Assembly (NCBI RefSeq): GCF_964106895.1
Contig: NC_133615.1
Location: 62,001 to 126,000 of the forward strand
Direction: 5' to 3'
Length of the DNA: 64,000 nt
Source: Numenius arquata
Lineage: Eukaryota; Chordata; Aves; Charadriiformes; Scolopacidae
Shown: positions 1 through 11,613 of the stretch, piece by piece
How positions within the stretch are numbered: position 1 is the first letter of the stretch
Layout of the letters: the number at the start of each line of letters is the position of its first letter
Notes under the pieces: generated by a model
Database searches by the model: none
Told to the model about the DNA's origin: nothing
The model's input: the letters and a program-made list of their open reading frames with translations, nothing else
Made by a program: the position numbers and the translations under genes

Positions 1-3000
1 TGTATACTTAGCTTTGCTGATTTGCGGCGGTTGCAAGTGAATTTTGCAGGCTGTGCTTTTCTGCACTTGTGTCTACCTTTGTAGCATTCCTTGGGTGAAA
101 GTCTCCTTTCTTTTCATCAGCCCTTATCAAAACATATGTTATATCAGGAAGAAAACGCAATGATTATGTACATGCTGTATGTCCCTGAAAAAAAAAAATT
201 AACTCTGATAAAACATTATGGCAGCAAAATGCTCTCAGACCTGTGATAATGCATTAATTATTTTGAAAAATTAAAGTCACTTCAGGTGGTCTAGTATGGG
301 ATAGAAACCCTGAATATTACCAGTATCAGTCACCAGCACACATCGTAAATGAAAGCATGAAATTCAGGACTAAGCAGGGCCCCCTTTTCAGTGCAAAATC
401 TAAAGCTTCGTGGTATCGGGGCCAGATTTATAGGAGAAAGCAGTTCCCTAATGAACCTAATCCTATTAACAGAATTGTCAACTTGGGTTTGTCATCAGAA
501 AGATGTTTTTAGCCATGAGACATTTGATCTAGGGACAACTTCTTCATCTTCGGACTATTCAATGCATTACCTCCATGCAAAACACTTTTTAAAAATTATA
601 TAACTAATTAAATAAATATTTTAATAAAAAAATCCCCCCCCCCGCCTTTTTCCTGAATTGGGATCCAGTAATCAATTAATTTCTGGAAGGTCTAAACGCA
701 AGGGCTTGAGGTGATGGTGCCTGTGATGCTGGAGAGGAGCATCTCACCACAGGCCGGTCCACCCTGTCCCAAGATCTCGTCCGCAGCACCGCGACCTCTC
801 CCCATGGGCCCCACCACCCCTTCCACATCACCTACACCCACCGTGTCACCTCAAATGCCGCTGCTCTCTCAGGGTATTGCCACATCATTGCCCTTCTTCT
901 GTCTGAGTGCTGGGGGGTGCTGTGGTACGTGAATTTCTGGCACCTCCAGAAGGGGCTGTGTCATCTGCTCCAAGCAGGTGGGTCTCTTCCATGCTCTGCG
1001 AGAGTCTGGGTTACCAACAGCAGGATGTGTTTCCTTGGCTGATATTTAGAGGGAAAGAGTATTCAGATGCAATCAGGTGGCGTTTCAATAGCAAGTGCTG
1101 CTAAAGGCGTTGAAAAGGAAAGCTTCTCGCCATGAAAGGGACGCCTAGTCACGTAATCTCAAACAGCTCTTGCTCTATTGTGCTGTGATGGAATATTGTT
1201 AAGACTCGATTTAATGAATAGTGCTGTTCCAGAATTAAAGGATTTTTTCACTTGTATGCAGCCCTTACACGGGGATGGGTATTGACCAGGCAGGAAGAGA
1301 AACATGTCTCAGGAGAAGCTCCTCAGTGCGTACAGGCTCTCGATAAGTGTCGGAAAGCAAGGATTTGCGAAGCTGGAAGAATCCTTTTGCTGATCCAAAT
1401 GTTTTCTTAATGGGCCGTGGTGAAACAGCTGCGGATCCACTGTGGAAAAATGGAGTCACGGTGTGGCTGTCAGGAGGCAGCGGGATGAGGACTGGTCCCT
1501 GAGAAGGTCCTGGCTACGGGGGACACCAGCAGTGTCCTCACCCACAGGCATGGTCCTGCAGGCTCTGGAGGGGGCTGGCAACAGGCCCCAGTGACGCCGT
1601 GGTCCTCGGGAGGGCAAAGCACAGGCCAGCATGGAGGACCAGCCAGGCTCGGAGCCGCCGGGCAGGGGCAGGGCTGGGCCTGGCGTGAGCTGAAGTGGGG
1701 TTTCTGTGCCCCGGGGACAACGGGGGTCTCCTTGGAGCCCGTCTGGGCAGTGACATGGCAGTGCCTGGGGGGCCAAGCAGCCTCCCCACACCTTCCCCGT
1801 GTTCCCTGTGTGGGGATGGCACAAAGGGGTGTTTGTGGGGGACAAGGCTGGTGTTTCCAGCCTGGGGCTCCTCGTACCTACTCGTGGGGTATCCGCAGCC
1901 CTCGGATGGCGTAGGTCAGCGTGGGGCTGCTGTATGGCTTGCCAAAGCCCCGCTTGCGGGTCGAGGCGAGATGAACTCTGATTTTTGTGTGTAAGTGGTA
2001 TGTTATGGGTGATGGACCCCAGGATTCACCTGCCCGGGGGTCTCTGCGCACAGGCACAGGGAGATTCTCTGACAGGATGAGTCAGGCACAAGGGAAGCAG
2101 GATGCCAGACAGTGATGCTGGAAAGCAGTTTGGCTCCCCCATGGATTAGTCCCTGAGCTTTCATCTCTTGTTTGCAATCAGAGCGTCTGAACCCACGTCT
2201 AGGCTGTCTGTTTCCTGCTTACACCTGGCTGTCACGTATGGATGAAGAACTCTGTGTTGTGTTGCACCTGTAACAAAATGGACCTGAGTCTGAGTGCCTC
2301 GGGTGTGTGATGAGGGCCAAAGACTATGGCCAGGCAGCAGGACTGAGCTGTCGGGTAGTGTCTGACCCAGTTTTGGCCTGGGCTCCCTCCCAAGCAGTTC
2401 CCGGGGCTGGTGTGGGAGGTGGGAGAGGCATTCCCACCGGCAGCAGGATGGGACCACCCTGTTGGCAGGGTGAGAGACTTCAATAGCACGGCAGTGGGCT
2501 GCTCCGGGCCAGCTGGCCTTGGGGCAAGAGACTAGTGCCAGGCATATTTAATTTACTAGAATAGAGGTTGCTTCTGTGTTCTCAGAGATCTTAAAAGGGC
2601 GGCTGAACGCTTCCAGAGACCTGGGGACTATGGAGATTGAAGCCATCAGGAGAGATGTGCAGTGCAGGGTCCCCAGGGGCTTTCTGCATGGGTTTGTGAG
2701 AGCCCACGGCCCCATCTGTCCTGTCCCTGAGCTCTGACTATTTTGGGTGCTCTCTGAGTCCAAGCTGGGTGTATTCTGAGGCCAGGCAGTGACTCTGTTG
2801 CTGTCAGAGCCATGTCTGACCTCGGGCAGGTACTAGTGCCCGGGGGGGTGTCTGTGGTGGGACAGTGGGCATCTGCAGGCCCTGCTCACGCTCTGGGGAC
2901 ACGGTCTGGCTGAAGGTCACCCACAGGATGCGTTTCCCACCCTGACTTCCAGAAGCGAGCGCTGGGAGCCGCAGGCTCGCTGTGTACTTGGACGCTGTTA

Positions 3001-4137
3001 TTGCAAACTGTGCAAGCGCACGTGCAGCCACGCATCCCAGTCCGCCTGTCCCTGCGAAGGCCAGGAACCACAGACGTTGCTGGTGTACCTCCTGCCATTC
3101 ATTCCCACATTCATTCATTCATGCAAACCCAAGACCCCTCTCACTCTCCAAAATGCCTCCCGCTGACAGCGTTGCTGCTTATTCCTACCAGGCCTTTGCT
3201 GCTGTCATCCTTCATTCTGGAGGAGTAATGAGGCATTAATGCTTATCTTTGATGTGTGAACTGTGCCAAAATATCCTGTTCCTCTGGATCCATCAGAATC
3301 CACCAGAAAATGTGAACAAAATCACCATTGTTTGAAAAACTGACGTAGCCCCACTGCTGGAGCGTTTCAGTGCAGCGCTTACTGCATCTCAGCCCTTCGG
3401 CTCCTTAACCAGTTCCTTCTCCTGTCTCCTTCCCTTTCTCAGATCACACCCAACCTCCACCCTCTCCGTTGTTGTCCAAGTCCTCCTGTTACCCCACTCA
3501 CCAGCACCGCTCTCGTGATGTGCCATCACAACTCAGAGACACTAACCAAAGACCTAGATATGGTTTAGATGGGGTTTGGAGAAGATAAGGACCTTTTCCC
3601 CAGCAATTCTTTCCTAGTTTTAGTGCATCTTTCTTCAGGAAGGCTTTGGTTTAGTGCTGATACCTAAACATACCCCCCACAAGTGAGCAGGGGAGTGGTA
3701 CCCACAGAGTTTTGCTGAAGCTATTGCTCCATGGACCGAACCGCACGGCAGACGACGGCCGTGGCCGTGTACAGCAGCATGTCTGTGGTGGGCACAGATA
3801 ACTTGTAGTGGATTTCCCGCAGTACCAGCATGTTACCACAGCTAACACACACAGTAAGGACTTCTGAAATGGCAAGTGACACGGAGGGCTTCAGTTTTGA
3901 CACTGCTGAAACCCTCCAAAGAGATGTAATTGACATGGTCTGAAAAATCTTAGCGCTGGTGGGAGGCTGATTGAGCCCCTCAACTCCCAAGTTGCATCTA
4001 AAAACTCTGACTGAAAACTCCGTGCGTGTGTTTTGGTTCTCCCTAAAACAAACAAACAAAAAAGAGACTCATTGGTAGATCCTGGGATGGCAGAAATATT
4101 CTCATGTGCTCTTTTTATTTTCTGCTTTTTGTATCAG
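1..4137 (+). other. CPLX4: CPLX4 intron upstream of last coding exon
   Basis: This stretch ends at the acceptor of the last CPLX4 exon, a pyrimidine-rich tract followed by CAG at 4135-4137. I looked for the upstream complexin exon encoding the central SNARE-binding helix and saw nothing resembling it, so the earlier exons probably lie left of the window. The first 640 bases are AT-rich, and about 1480-2000 is GC-rich without recognisable coding content. A small AT-rich patch at about 3220-3340 has several ATTA motifs. No complete repeat element was recognised. The open frames here are short and unconvincing. Confidence 0.6.
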
Positions 4138-4365
4138 AGTGAACTGGACGAGAATCAAATACAGATGGCTGGAGATGACGTGGGTTTGCCAGAAGACCTT
4201 CAGAAGATGGTGGCAGAAGATCAGGTGGAGGAGGAGGACAAGGACTCTATCCTGGGGCAGCTGCAGAACATCCAGAATATGGACATGGATGCCATCAAAG
4301 AAAAGGCACAAGCCACCTTCACCGAAATGAAACAGGCTGCTGAGCAGAAATGTTCTGTGATGTAG
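4138..4365 (+). CDS. CPLX4: Complexin-4, last coding exon (C-terminal 75 residues)
   Basis: Complexins bind assembled SNARE complexes and control vesicle fusion; complexin-3 and -4 are the prenylated forms of retinal ribbon synapses. The exon follows a good acceptor (CAG at 4135-4137), starts in phase 0 and ends with TAG at 4363-4365. It reads SELDENQIQM, then AGDDVGLPEDL, an acidic stretch (EEEDKDSILGQ), a predicted helix (DAIKEKAQATFTEMKQAAEQ) and the terminus KCSVM. The last four residues CSVM form a CAAX box; methionine in the final position predicts farnesylation and membrane anchoring. The sequence is very close to the C-terminal half of mammalian CPLX4 as I know it. The neighbour RAX fits CPLX4 rather than CPLX3. 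Partial here: the N-terminal and central-helix exons are outside the window. Confidence 0.95.
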   Translation, partial: SELDENQIQMAGDDVGLPEDLQKMVAEDQVEEEDKDSILGQLQNIQNMDMDAIKEKAQATFTEMKQAAEQKCSVM

Positions 4366-5715
4366 GAGAGATACCACCTCCAAGGGCTGTGAATTCTGTC
4401 CTGTCTCACTGGGGCTACAGAGCGAGGGCAGGCAGAGGAATGCACTTAGCTCTAGAGCACTAAATGTAAGTATAGAAAAGCCAGAGAGAGAGAGAGAGAG
4501 ACTTTAAACCCCGAAGGGGAGGAGGGTGTCAAAATTTACGTGCTGTGGCTGCTTACTGCGAAGTTAGAACCGATCCTCATTTTTTAACATAACATTTTTC
4601 CCCATGGAAAAAAAAAAGGCTTTGAAAAAGCTAATATTGGGGAAAAAATGTGCCTTTTTCCATTTTTTCAAAGCAATCAAAATGCTATTAAGTGTGTATT
4701 TTTTAGCAAAATTGTGCTTCTGATGCAAAACATATAGGTAACCACTCATTTAATACTGCTTGCAGAAATACATATATTTCTAATAGAAACACCTTCGTTT
4801 CAAACATTTTGAAACAAACCCAGTATTCAAACGTTGACATTTTCTGCATAAACTTTTTGGTTTTTTTTTTTAAAAAAAAGGTTTTGGCCATCTCTGTACT
4901 AAATATAGCAAAAGGCAAAAAGCGAAGCGTGTAGCTCTACAGGTTGGGAGGAAAATGCTGCTGTAGACAGGACGGAGTGGGGACTCGTAGGAAGCCCGGG
5001 CCCAGGAGCTACCAGCGATCCGTGGTCAGTCAGCAGCGCAGGCTTCTCCAGGCTGCTTCAACTTCGCAGCCTTCAAACGCCGGGTGACAGCAGTGGCCCT
5101 CTGCCTGGCTGCTACGTGTGCCAAATCCTGGGGCTCGGGCTACCGGCAAGCAACTTGCACAGGCCAACATGAGCTCACCATGTTATTCTAGGAGTTATCT
5201 CCATGTAAGGCTAAACGTAAATCTGGCCCACCCTGGGAAAAAATATGGCTTGCACTGTGCTAAATCCAACTGAGTCTGCGGGACCGGAGCAGTCACCTCC
5301 ACTGGGCCACCACGGGACAGCAGAGGTCACCTCCACCAGCCCTGTGGAGCAGGGCTCAGCGGTTAAGGCAGTGGGGGCATCAGCCTGTCTCTGCGCTTGC
5401 ACAGCCACGGTGACTACCACGCATCGATAACCCCCACAGAAGCTGTGCAGCCCTTGCGCGTGGGCGATGTACACAGTGCTGCTCCCGAGGGGCTCAGGTA
5501 TCCTGCAACATGAAGGACTTTGTAAGTTCCCCAAGATCTAGTCTGTTAATGAAATTTGCAAATGAACACATGTAGCACCTTCCTACAGGTTTTTAAGTCT
5601 TTCTCTCTCTCTGTCTCTATCTCCACCCAATCAAGTAAAAATATTCATTTTAAATGAATAAATGCACTAAGGATGGTTTGTCTCTTTTCTTTCTTTCTGT
5701 CTTTTCCTGCCTTCC
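4366..5715 (+). other. CPLX4: CPLX4 probable 3' UTR and downstream DNA
   Basis: The CPLX4 3' UTR should start at 4366. A canonical AATAAA lies at 5657-5662, about 1.3 kb past the stop, and could be the polyadenylation signal, but no transcript evidence is available. The stretch includes a short (AG)n run at 4483-4501 and a very AT-rich part at 4560-4920. The UTR length is uncertain. Confidence 0.35.
4483..4501. repeat. (AG)n microsatellite
   Basis: About nine uninterrupted AG dinucleotides lie about 120 bases after the CPLX4 stop. Confidence 0.9.
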
Positions 5716-5925
5716 TCTCCTCTCCTCTCCTCTCCTCTCCTCTCCTCTCCTCTCCTCTCCTCTCCTCTCCTCTCCTCTCCTCTCCTCTCCTCTCCTCTCC
5801 TCTCCTCTCCTCTCCTCTCCTCTCCTCTCCTCTCCTCTCCTCTCCTCTCCTCTCCTCTCCTCTCCCTCTCCCTCTCCCTCTCCCTCTCCCTCTCCTCTCC
5901 TCTCCTCTCCTCTCCTCTCCTCTCC
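5716..5925. repeat. (TCTCC)n pentanucleotide microsatellite with a (TCTCCC)n core
   Basis: The + strand has 30 perfect TCTCC units (5716-5865), five TCTCCC units overlapping their end (5861-5890), then seven more TCTCC units (5891-5925), 210 bases of pure pyrimidine. The flank 5660-5715 is also pyrimidine-rich. Open frames of 85-181 codons that cross it, on both strands, are repeat artefacts. It lies shortly after the putative CPLX4 polyadenylation signal. Confidence 0.97.
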
Positions 5926-6529
5926 CTTAATCCTGGCCTCAGGCCTTGCTCTGTGAAGTGCAAAAGATACGATTACAATGCACCCCAGATGTGAAACCCG
6001 CTCTGTACCGAGCCCCTTTGCCTGGGCAGGGCGATGTCCTCCAGCCCCACAGAGCAGTGGTGGCTCTGCCAAGCCCCGGTGGGTGACAGTGCTTTGTTGA
6101 GAGAAGCTGGGTGCTCCGATGGCTTTCTGGAAGGTCCTGCTACCAACAGGGAGGACCCTGGTCTGTTCGGAGAGGGATGTCAGTGGCTCTTGCATTGTAA
6201 CAGGTCATTTCTTCAGTGGAGAAGACCTGTCTTCAGCGCATTCATCAGGTGAGAGCCAGCAAATGCTAATGCAGTCTCAAGCCCCCTGCCTAAAGCCACC
6301 AAGAGTTCTGGTCCGATTTCTGTCTCTTGGGATCCTTCTCTTATATGGAACCAGACAATTTAATTACCTCTGTGGAAGGACAAGCGGGCTCTTTTAGGAG
6401 GACTCTCCACAAAGTAGTTAAAATAGTCACCAGCTCAGCTCAACCAGCCTGTGGTTTCTGAGGACCAAGCCGTGTCCCCTCTGTGTTTGGACAGATGTGG
6501 TAGGTGTCTCCACACGGTTCTGCTACTTT

Positions 6530-6775
6530 ACAGACTGAATTGTCTCATCTATAAAACACCAAAGTAAACAAGGACAAACAGGCTTTCGACCTTTGAATTA
6601 AAATGTGCTGGGGACACCCTGAAAATCTTACTGAAAGCATCTGGTGGTTTAAAGGAGCTAATTAAATTCGTCAGCACATATAGGATCAGCATTTTCACGG
6701 TTTAAAGGGTCAAAGAAGAAAGTACAGTCAGAATCACCAAACAGGCCATTAATGAGATTCCGAAAACCACATCAG
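6530..6775. promoter_or_regulatory. Candidate conserved non-coding element upstream of RAX
   Basis: This AT-rich island lies in GC-richer DNA. It contains CTAATTAAAT at about 6657-6666, followed directly by a TCAGCA MAF half-site-like motif at 6671-6676, a second ATCAGCA at 6685-6691, and CATTAATGAG near 6747. Such composition is typical of developmental enhancers. Conservation could not be measured, so the assignment is inference. Confidence 0.35.
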
Positions 6776-7465
6776 GGCTGGCAGAGGGGAGCGGGGCTGG
6801 AGGGGGCCGGGGGCTGGCGCGGGACAGGTCCCCCCCATCCATGGCGTGGGAGGGTGCCAGCCCTGGCCCCGTCCAGGCTGATCTCTGCGGGGGGAGTGGG
6901 CTGCCTTGGGCACCGCTTTTAGAGCCAGAGGCTGAAAAGCCCTCATTTTGGAGTGGCGGAGCCGGGCTACACAGCAGGGGGTACTGGTTCCTGCCCGGGG
7001 GCCGTGCTCAGCCACGGTGGGGCATGGTGGGTCCTGGCCCCATGGGGGGCCAGCGCCATGGCCCCAGATGCCCCCAGAGCCCCCGGGCAGGGCAGCATGG
7101 TGGCCAGGGCAGGGCTGCAGGTCTGTCCTGCCCTCAGCAGAGCCTGGTCCTCACTGCGCCGGAGGTGGCTGCCCCGCTCCTGGCCAGCACACACGTGTCC
7201 CATCCCTCCCACAGCTGTCCCTGTCCTTAGGCACCGGGAATGAGGTGGCAGGGCCACACGAGAAACATGTCACCAGCCATGGAGCTCTCCAGATGCTTAG
7301 CCCTGGGGACAGATGATGGGGAGCACAGCGGGAGGGCAGAGCACACCCACTGTGCTCCAAGGCTCAGGAGAAAGGAAAGACCTTTCTCCAAGGCCTTTCT
7401 CTTGCACACCTTGCACTAAAAAGCCCGTCTCCCAAGGCTGCTGGAGCTGTAGAGGCAGCCACTGC

Positions 7466-7525
7466 CTCTGTGTGTGTGTCTGTGTGTTCTGTGTGTGTGT
7501 CTGTGTGTCTGTCTGTCTCTGTGTG
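7466..7525. repeat. (TG)n/(CTGTGTG)n simple repeat
   Basis: An interrupted CTGTGTGT-type tract on the + strand; frames encoding runs of Cys and Val across it are artefacts. Confidence 0.9.
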
Positions 7526-7659
7526 AGCGCCACACAGCAGAGCAGCCGATTAAGGCGTTGGGTCACATGGAGCTGCTGCTGGACGGACCCTACCTGGGAT
7601 TTGGGTTCTTACAGTTAATAGGATCGCTGGGGCTCAAGGCCGTCATCCCATCAAGATAA

Positions 7660-7745
7660 ATGTCTCTAGTGCCCACTTTTAAGCAATCCGAATTCAATTA
7701 GGCTAATTGGAAAACAAGTAAAGAAGGATTGCATTAATATAGCCT
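7660..7745. promoter_or_regulatory. Candidate enhancer island with paired ATTA motifs
   Basis: An AT-rich stretch with CAATTAGGCTAATTGG at 7695-7710, which carries two homeodomain cores 8 bases apart, then GGATTGCATTAAT at 7726-7738. It is bounded by GC-rich DNA. It may be a RAX or CPLX4 regulatory element; that is inference from composition and position only. Confidence 0.3.
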
Positions 7746-9689
7746 TATAGCATGGACCTGTGCCCCCTCCCTCCGGAGGGACGGCTGAGCGTGGTGAGCC
7801 CCATGTGGGGGCCCTCACGGCCGGCCCGTGCTGATCACCCCCCAGAACGGGCAGCCCCGCTCCCGGAGCACCCGCGGCCACCCCGTGCCCCCAGCCAGGA
7901 GGGACACGGGGACAGCCTGCTCCAGGGAGCCTCTGGCAGCGTGGGGCCAGCTCGGCACTCGCCGTGGGGGCTCCTGCTGCCACCGAGCGCCTTGTCAGGG
8001 GTGGAGACAACACAACCAGGGGCAGAGAAAGCAAAATCTCACCAGAAAAAAAGCAGGAGACGGCTGTCAATGTACGAGTGATGCAGTGACGGGAGGAGGC
8101 GGCAGCTCCCTCCTACACGGTGCTTTCAAGAAGGTTCTTGAACTGCACACTTAGGAACTTCTGGGGAGAAAAAAGCAAAGCCAGTTTTTGTCAGTTTTTA
8201 ATAGTCTGCTGGAATACACAGAGTATGTAAACTGCAGCAGGACACAGGTCCTGCTGGGGGAATGTCTCCCCCTCTTCCCTGCCCCCCCCGCCCCTCGCAG
8301 ATTTGCTGTCTGGCCTTGAAAGTCCTGTTTATCTTCCAGGGAGGTGCTCCCTGCTGCACATCACCGGCCCCGAGAGTGATGTCCCACCTGCAGAGTGACT
8401 TCAGCTTCAAATGCCTGCTCTGCAAGGCAGTAATTATTTCAGCTTGACATAAAGCGAAGGCAGGAGGAAAGGAAGCAAGAATCTGTGGCGTTTTATGGTG
8501 GTGATTTCATTGTGTGAAGCCACATCCCATGCATGTGTCTCAACAGCACCAACAGGATCAAAACTATCCCGATTTAGTCTTCACTATGCATGCGCAGGAA
8601 GGAGGATGAGCAGACGGCTGCGCGTTAGACGTTGCCCATCCTGAGGATTTTTGTTAGCTTCCAAAGATAATTTCAGCAGTAAATGCTGTAATAATACATT
8701 GCAAAAAAAACCAAAACAACAAAACAAAACACCAAAACTAAAGAAGGTGATGGAATGGGGGCTATTTTTGGAAAGGCAAGTAACAAATCCCACCTATTTC
8801 ATCCCCTAATGAACATTCTCAAATTTGATCCTGATTGCCCCTGTAAATTTCCAAAGGTAAATGGCCTTTGCGAAGCTGCCATGTACCACAGTACCAATTC
8901 CTGAGGCTCCAAACTGGTGTGACGTCTGTCCCAGGGGACTGCGTGCCGGCAGGGGACCGAGTGAACAGCCAGAACATCAGACCCAGAGGGAAACGTTCAG
9001 ACAGTTCCCTTTCTTTGCCATCCTAAACTCTCTGTGTGAGGCTCTGACTACCAGAGGAACCGTCAGACCTCCTCCCCCCCAGAGCAGTGCGATGCCTCAT
9101 GTGCGCTCAGGGCACCACAGTCCGTGCCTGAAGCACGGCCAGAGAGAAAAGACAGATCTGGAGACGGAATAGTCAGAGCTGCTCTCTCCTCTGTTACAGG
9201 GCTGGAGTTTTTTTCAATTTTTTGCAGATTGTGACCAAGGGAGTTACTTCCTCTTTCGACACCTCCTCTCCCCTGCAAGAAGGATGCTACACTGACAAAT
9301 GCAGTTCCATACGGCAAATGCAACTGTAATAATCTACTGCTGAGGAAAAAGGATCCTTCTCTATTAGGGAGGAAGGTCTTTCCTGTACTGTGTGGGATGC
9401 GTATCCTGCCCGGGGCTGGGGGGGGAAGTTCTTTTGCTGCACATTCGCATTGTGATTGATTGACAGCAAAAAGACTGAGTCTTGTCCCTGTACTTGACAA
9501 TTTTGACAGGTGCCCTAAAAGCAGGATCTGTGCCAGGACCCAGTGCCCCTTATGGCACTTGCTGCCAGAGCAGGGTCTGCCTAAAGGGATTTTGCTCCTT
9601 CGTCTCACCTTGCTATCTTTATTTTTTTTTGCTACAAGCAAAAAGATTCCCAAGTTTGCCCAGGGCTTCTGGAGGGACAGGCATGTTTT

Positions 9690-9900
9690 GTGCTGGTTGT
9701 GATTGCCATAAAACCCAGGCTTCAAATTAGAAGAAATTAGGGACATTGCACAGTTCATTCATCTTCACTAATAGAGTTCTTGGGAAATACACATGTAGAT
9801 TAAAGGGACACAATGGCCCCTGGCTGATTGCTTTGAGTGCCCTCCAATGCCCCTACAATGGTATTGACTTGCTTTTCATATTGTGCACAAAAGCCACACT
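9690..9900. promoter_or_regulatory. Candidate RAX upstream enhancer with OTX and SOX sites
   Basis: AGATTA at 9797-9802 is the reverse complement of TAATCT, an OTX-class site. ACAATGG, a SOX-class site, follows at 9810-9816, only 7 bases further on. A second ACAATGG lies at 9855-9861, and AATTAG occurs at 9725-9730 and 9735-9740. The paired motifs lie about 1.5 kb upstream of the RAX start codon. From established knowledge, a conserved element about 2 kb upstream of vertebrate Rax is bound jointly by Otx2 and Sox2. Position and motif pair agree with it, but identity was not tested by alignment. Confidence 0.6.
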
Positions 9901-10640
9901 AACCTTTTCTTGTCTCTTCTGTTGGCCTCTTCCCTCTTTGGCAACGGACGGCTGAGTTCTTTTGGCCCCAACCTCCCCCCTCCCACCCCCCCCCGGCAAA
10001 GCAGTCAGTGAAGGCAAACCTCACCTGGAGCTAGTAGGAAAAGCTGAGCACTTCTAAAATGAATTAACTTTGGGACATCAGACCACAAACCTTAAAAAGG
10101 TGTGGGCACCGGCAGAGGCAAGTGCTGCCAATCCTTGTTTTGATGCGATTCCTCTGGAAAAATCCACACAAAATGCATCCTGTTGGGGCAGCGGGGGAAG
10201 CAAAAATGAAGATTTGTTGAGAGAGGTCATACCTTTCATTAGACTGGCTAACATAGCTGGAAGAAGCAGCAGCAGTGGTGTTCCTCCTTCACAGACACTC
10301 TCCTCAGGCCTGAAATGGAAACATCTTCAAAGCTAAGTGCAGGCTGACAAGCACTCTGGATGTCACTGCGTGCCCTCCAGCCCCCCAGACACACTCGCAG
10401 CGTGGAGGACAGGGTCACAGAGCCAGCTCTTCTCACAGGGCCTCTCCTAAACCAGTACCTTGGCAAATTTCCTCAGAAATATTGCCCAGCGCTTTCCCCA
10501 CACTTGTGAAGGCTGAAAGGCCGAGCCCACCTCCTTCAGGTGTCTCCAGAGTCCATCCTCCCCCAGAGCACGCACATTCACCGGGCTGTGAGCCTGGCTC
10601 TGAGGGCAGCAGCCGCAGGGCAAGTGTCCCGCGAGGGGAC
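9901..10640. other. RAX proximal upstream DNA
   Basis: No exon was recognised. A C-rich tract lies at about 9967-9995. The sequence becomes steadily more GC-rich toward the CpG island that starts around 10640. Confidence 0.5.
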
Positions 10641-11336
10641 CAGAGCATCAGCTTTTGCCCCCGATGCTTTCTGCCCCGTGCGTGGACACAGAACGGTGCC
10701 ACGGCGTCCTCCTGCCCGTCACCTTTCGGGCGGCCACCTGTGGAACCGATGCACTCAAAAAACGCCGGGGACGGCTGTCGGCTGGAGCTGCCAAGCGGGA
10801 GAGATTCGGAGAGGCTCCGACGGCCGGCAGCACAGCGCAGGGCACCCCGCTGTCCCCCGGCCCAAGCCTCCCGCTCCGCCTCGGCCCCTCCGCTGAGCCC
10901 CCGTCCCGGCTCCGTCCCCCCGCGCCCGGCGCACCGGCAGCCGCCTGTCCCACGGCGATTCCCGACGGCGCCCGGCCCGGGCAGCCCGGCCCCGGGGCTG
11001 CGGCGGGGCTCGGCGGGGCGCCCGGCCCGGCCCCCGCCCCGCCCCGCCTCGGGGGCCCCGGACGGCATCGCCCGGCGCCGTCTGGGGCCGGGGCCGGGAC
11101 TGGCGGGGCGGGGCGGGGCGGAGGGGGGGGGTGGGGGGAGCGGCGGGCGCCGCCGGCGGGGCCCGGGGGATGCCCTGCCTCCCCCGCCATGCCGGAGCGG
11201 CGCGGGGGCCTCGCCTTCCCCCCGGCCCGCCGCCCCCCGGCACTCCTCCCCCGCCCCGAGGAGGCCAGCTCGCCAGAGCCGCCCCGGGGCCGGGCGGGAC
11301 CGCAGCGCCGCGGCGGGGCCCCGGGCCGGCCGCCCC

Positions 11337-11613
11337 ATGCACCCGCCCGCCGCCCCGCTCGCCATGGCCGAGGGCGCCTTCTCGCTGTCCGCTCCGGCGG
11401 CGCGGAGCCCCGGGGGGAACCCGTCGAGGCTGCACAGCATCGAGGCCATCCTGGGGTTCACCAAGGAGGACGGGCTGCTGGGCCCCTTCCCGCCCGACGG
11501 CAGCGGCGGCAGCGCCAAGGAGGCGGAGAGGCGGGGGGGCCGGCTCTGCCTGCCCAAGGTGCCCGGGGACCCGCCGCCGGCCGAGCCCCCGGGCCGCGCC
11601 GAGCGCTTCCAAG
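11337..11613 (+). CDS. RAX: RAX coding exon 1
   Basis: 92 codons plus one base. It starts at ATG 11337 and ends in ..CCAAG before the donor GTGAGC at 11614. It contains SRLHSIEAILGFTKEDGLLG, the octapeptide region. A second ATG (MAEG) lies nine codons downstream. Confidence 0.93.

Larger units (their letters stand above)
5926..9689. other. CPLX4-RAX intergenic region
   Basis: No coding exon, CR1 copy or RNA gene was recognised. GC-rich stretches (about 6780-7230 and 7750-8000) alternate with AT-rich islands that hold clustered ATTA-type homeodomain motifs (6530-6775 and 7660-7745, listed separately). A (TG)n-like tract lies at 7466-7525. The open frames of 60-231 codons look random and agree with no family I know. 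Confidence 0.6.

Noticed and set aside
4138..4365. Complexin-3 as the identity of the exon
   Set aside because: Both complexin-3 and -4 carry CAAX boxes, but the sequence and the RAX/GRP neighbours match CPLX4.
5650..6195. Frames of 85-181 codons rich in Ser-Pro-Leu or Arg-Gly-Glu repeats
   Set aside because: They are translations of the TCTCC microsatellite.
9063..9758. 231-codon frame on the - strand upstream of RAX
   Set aside because: No recognisable domain or splice context, and it overlaps the candidate RAX enhancer; most likely chance.
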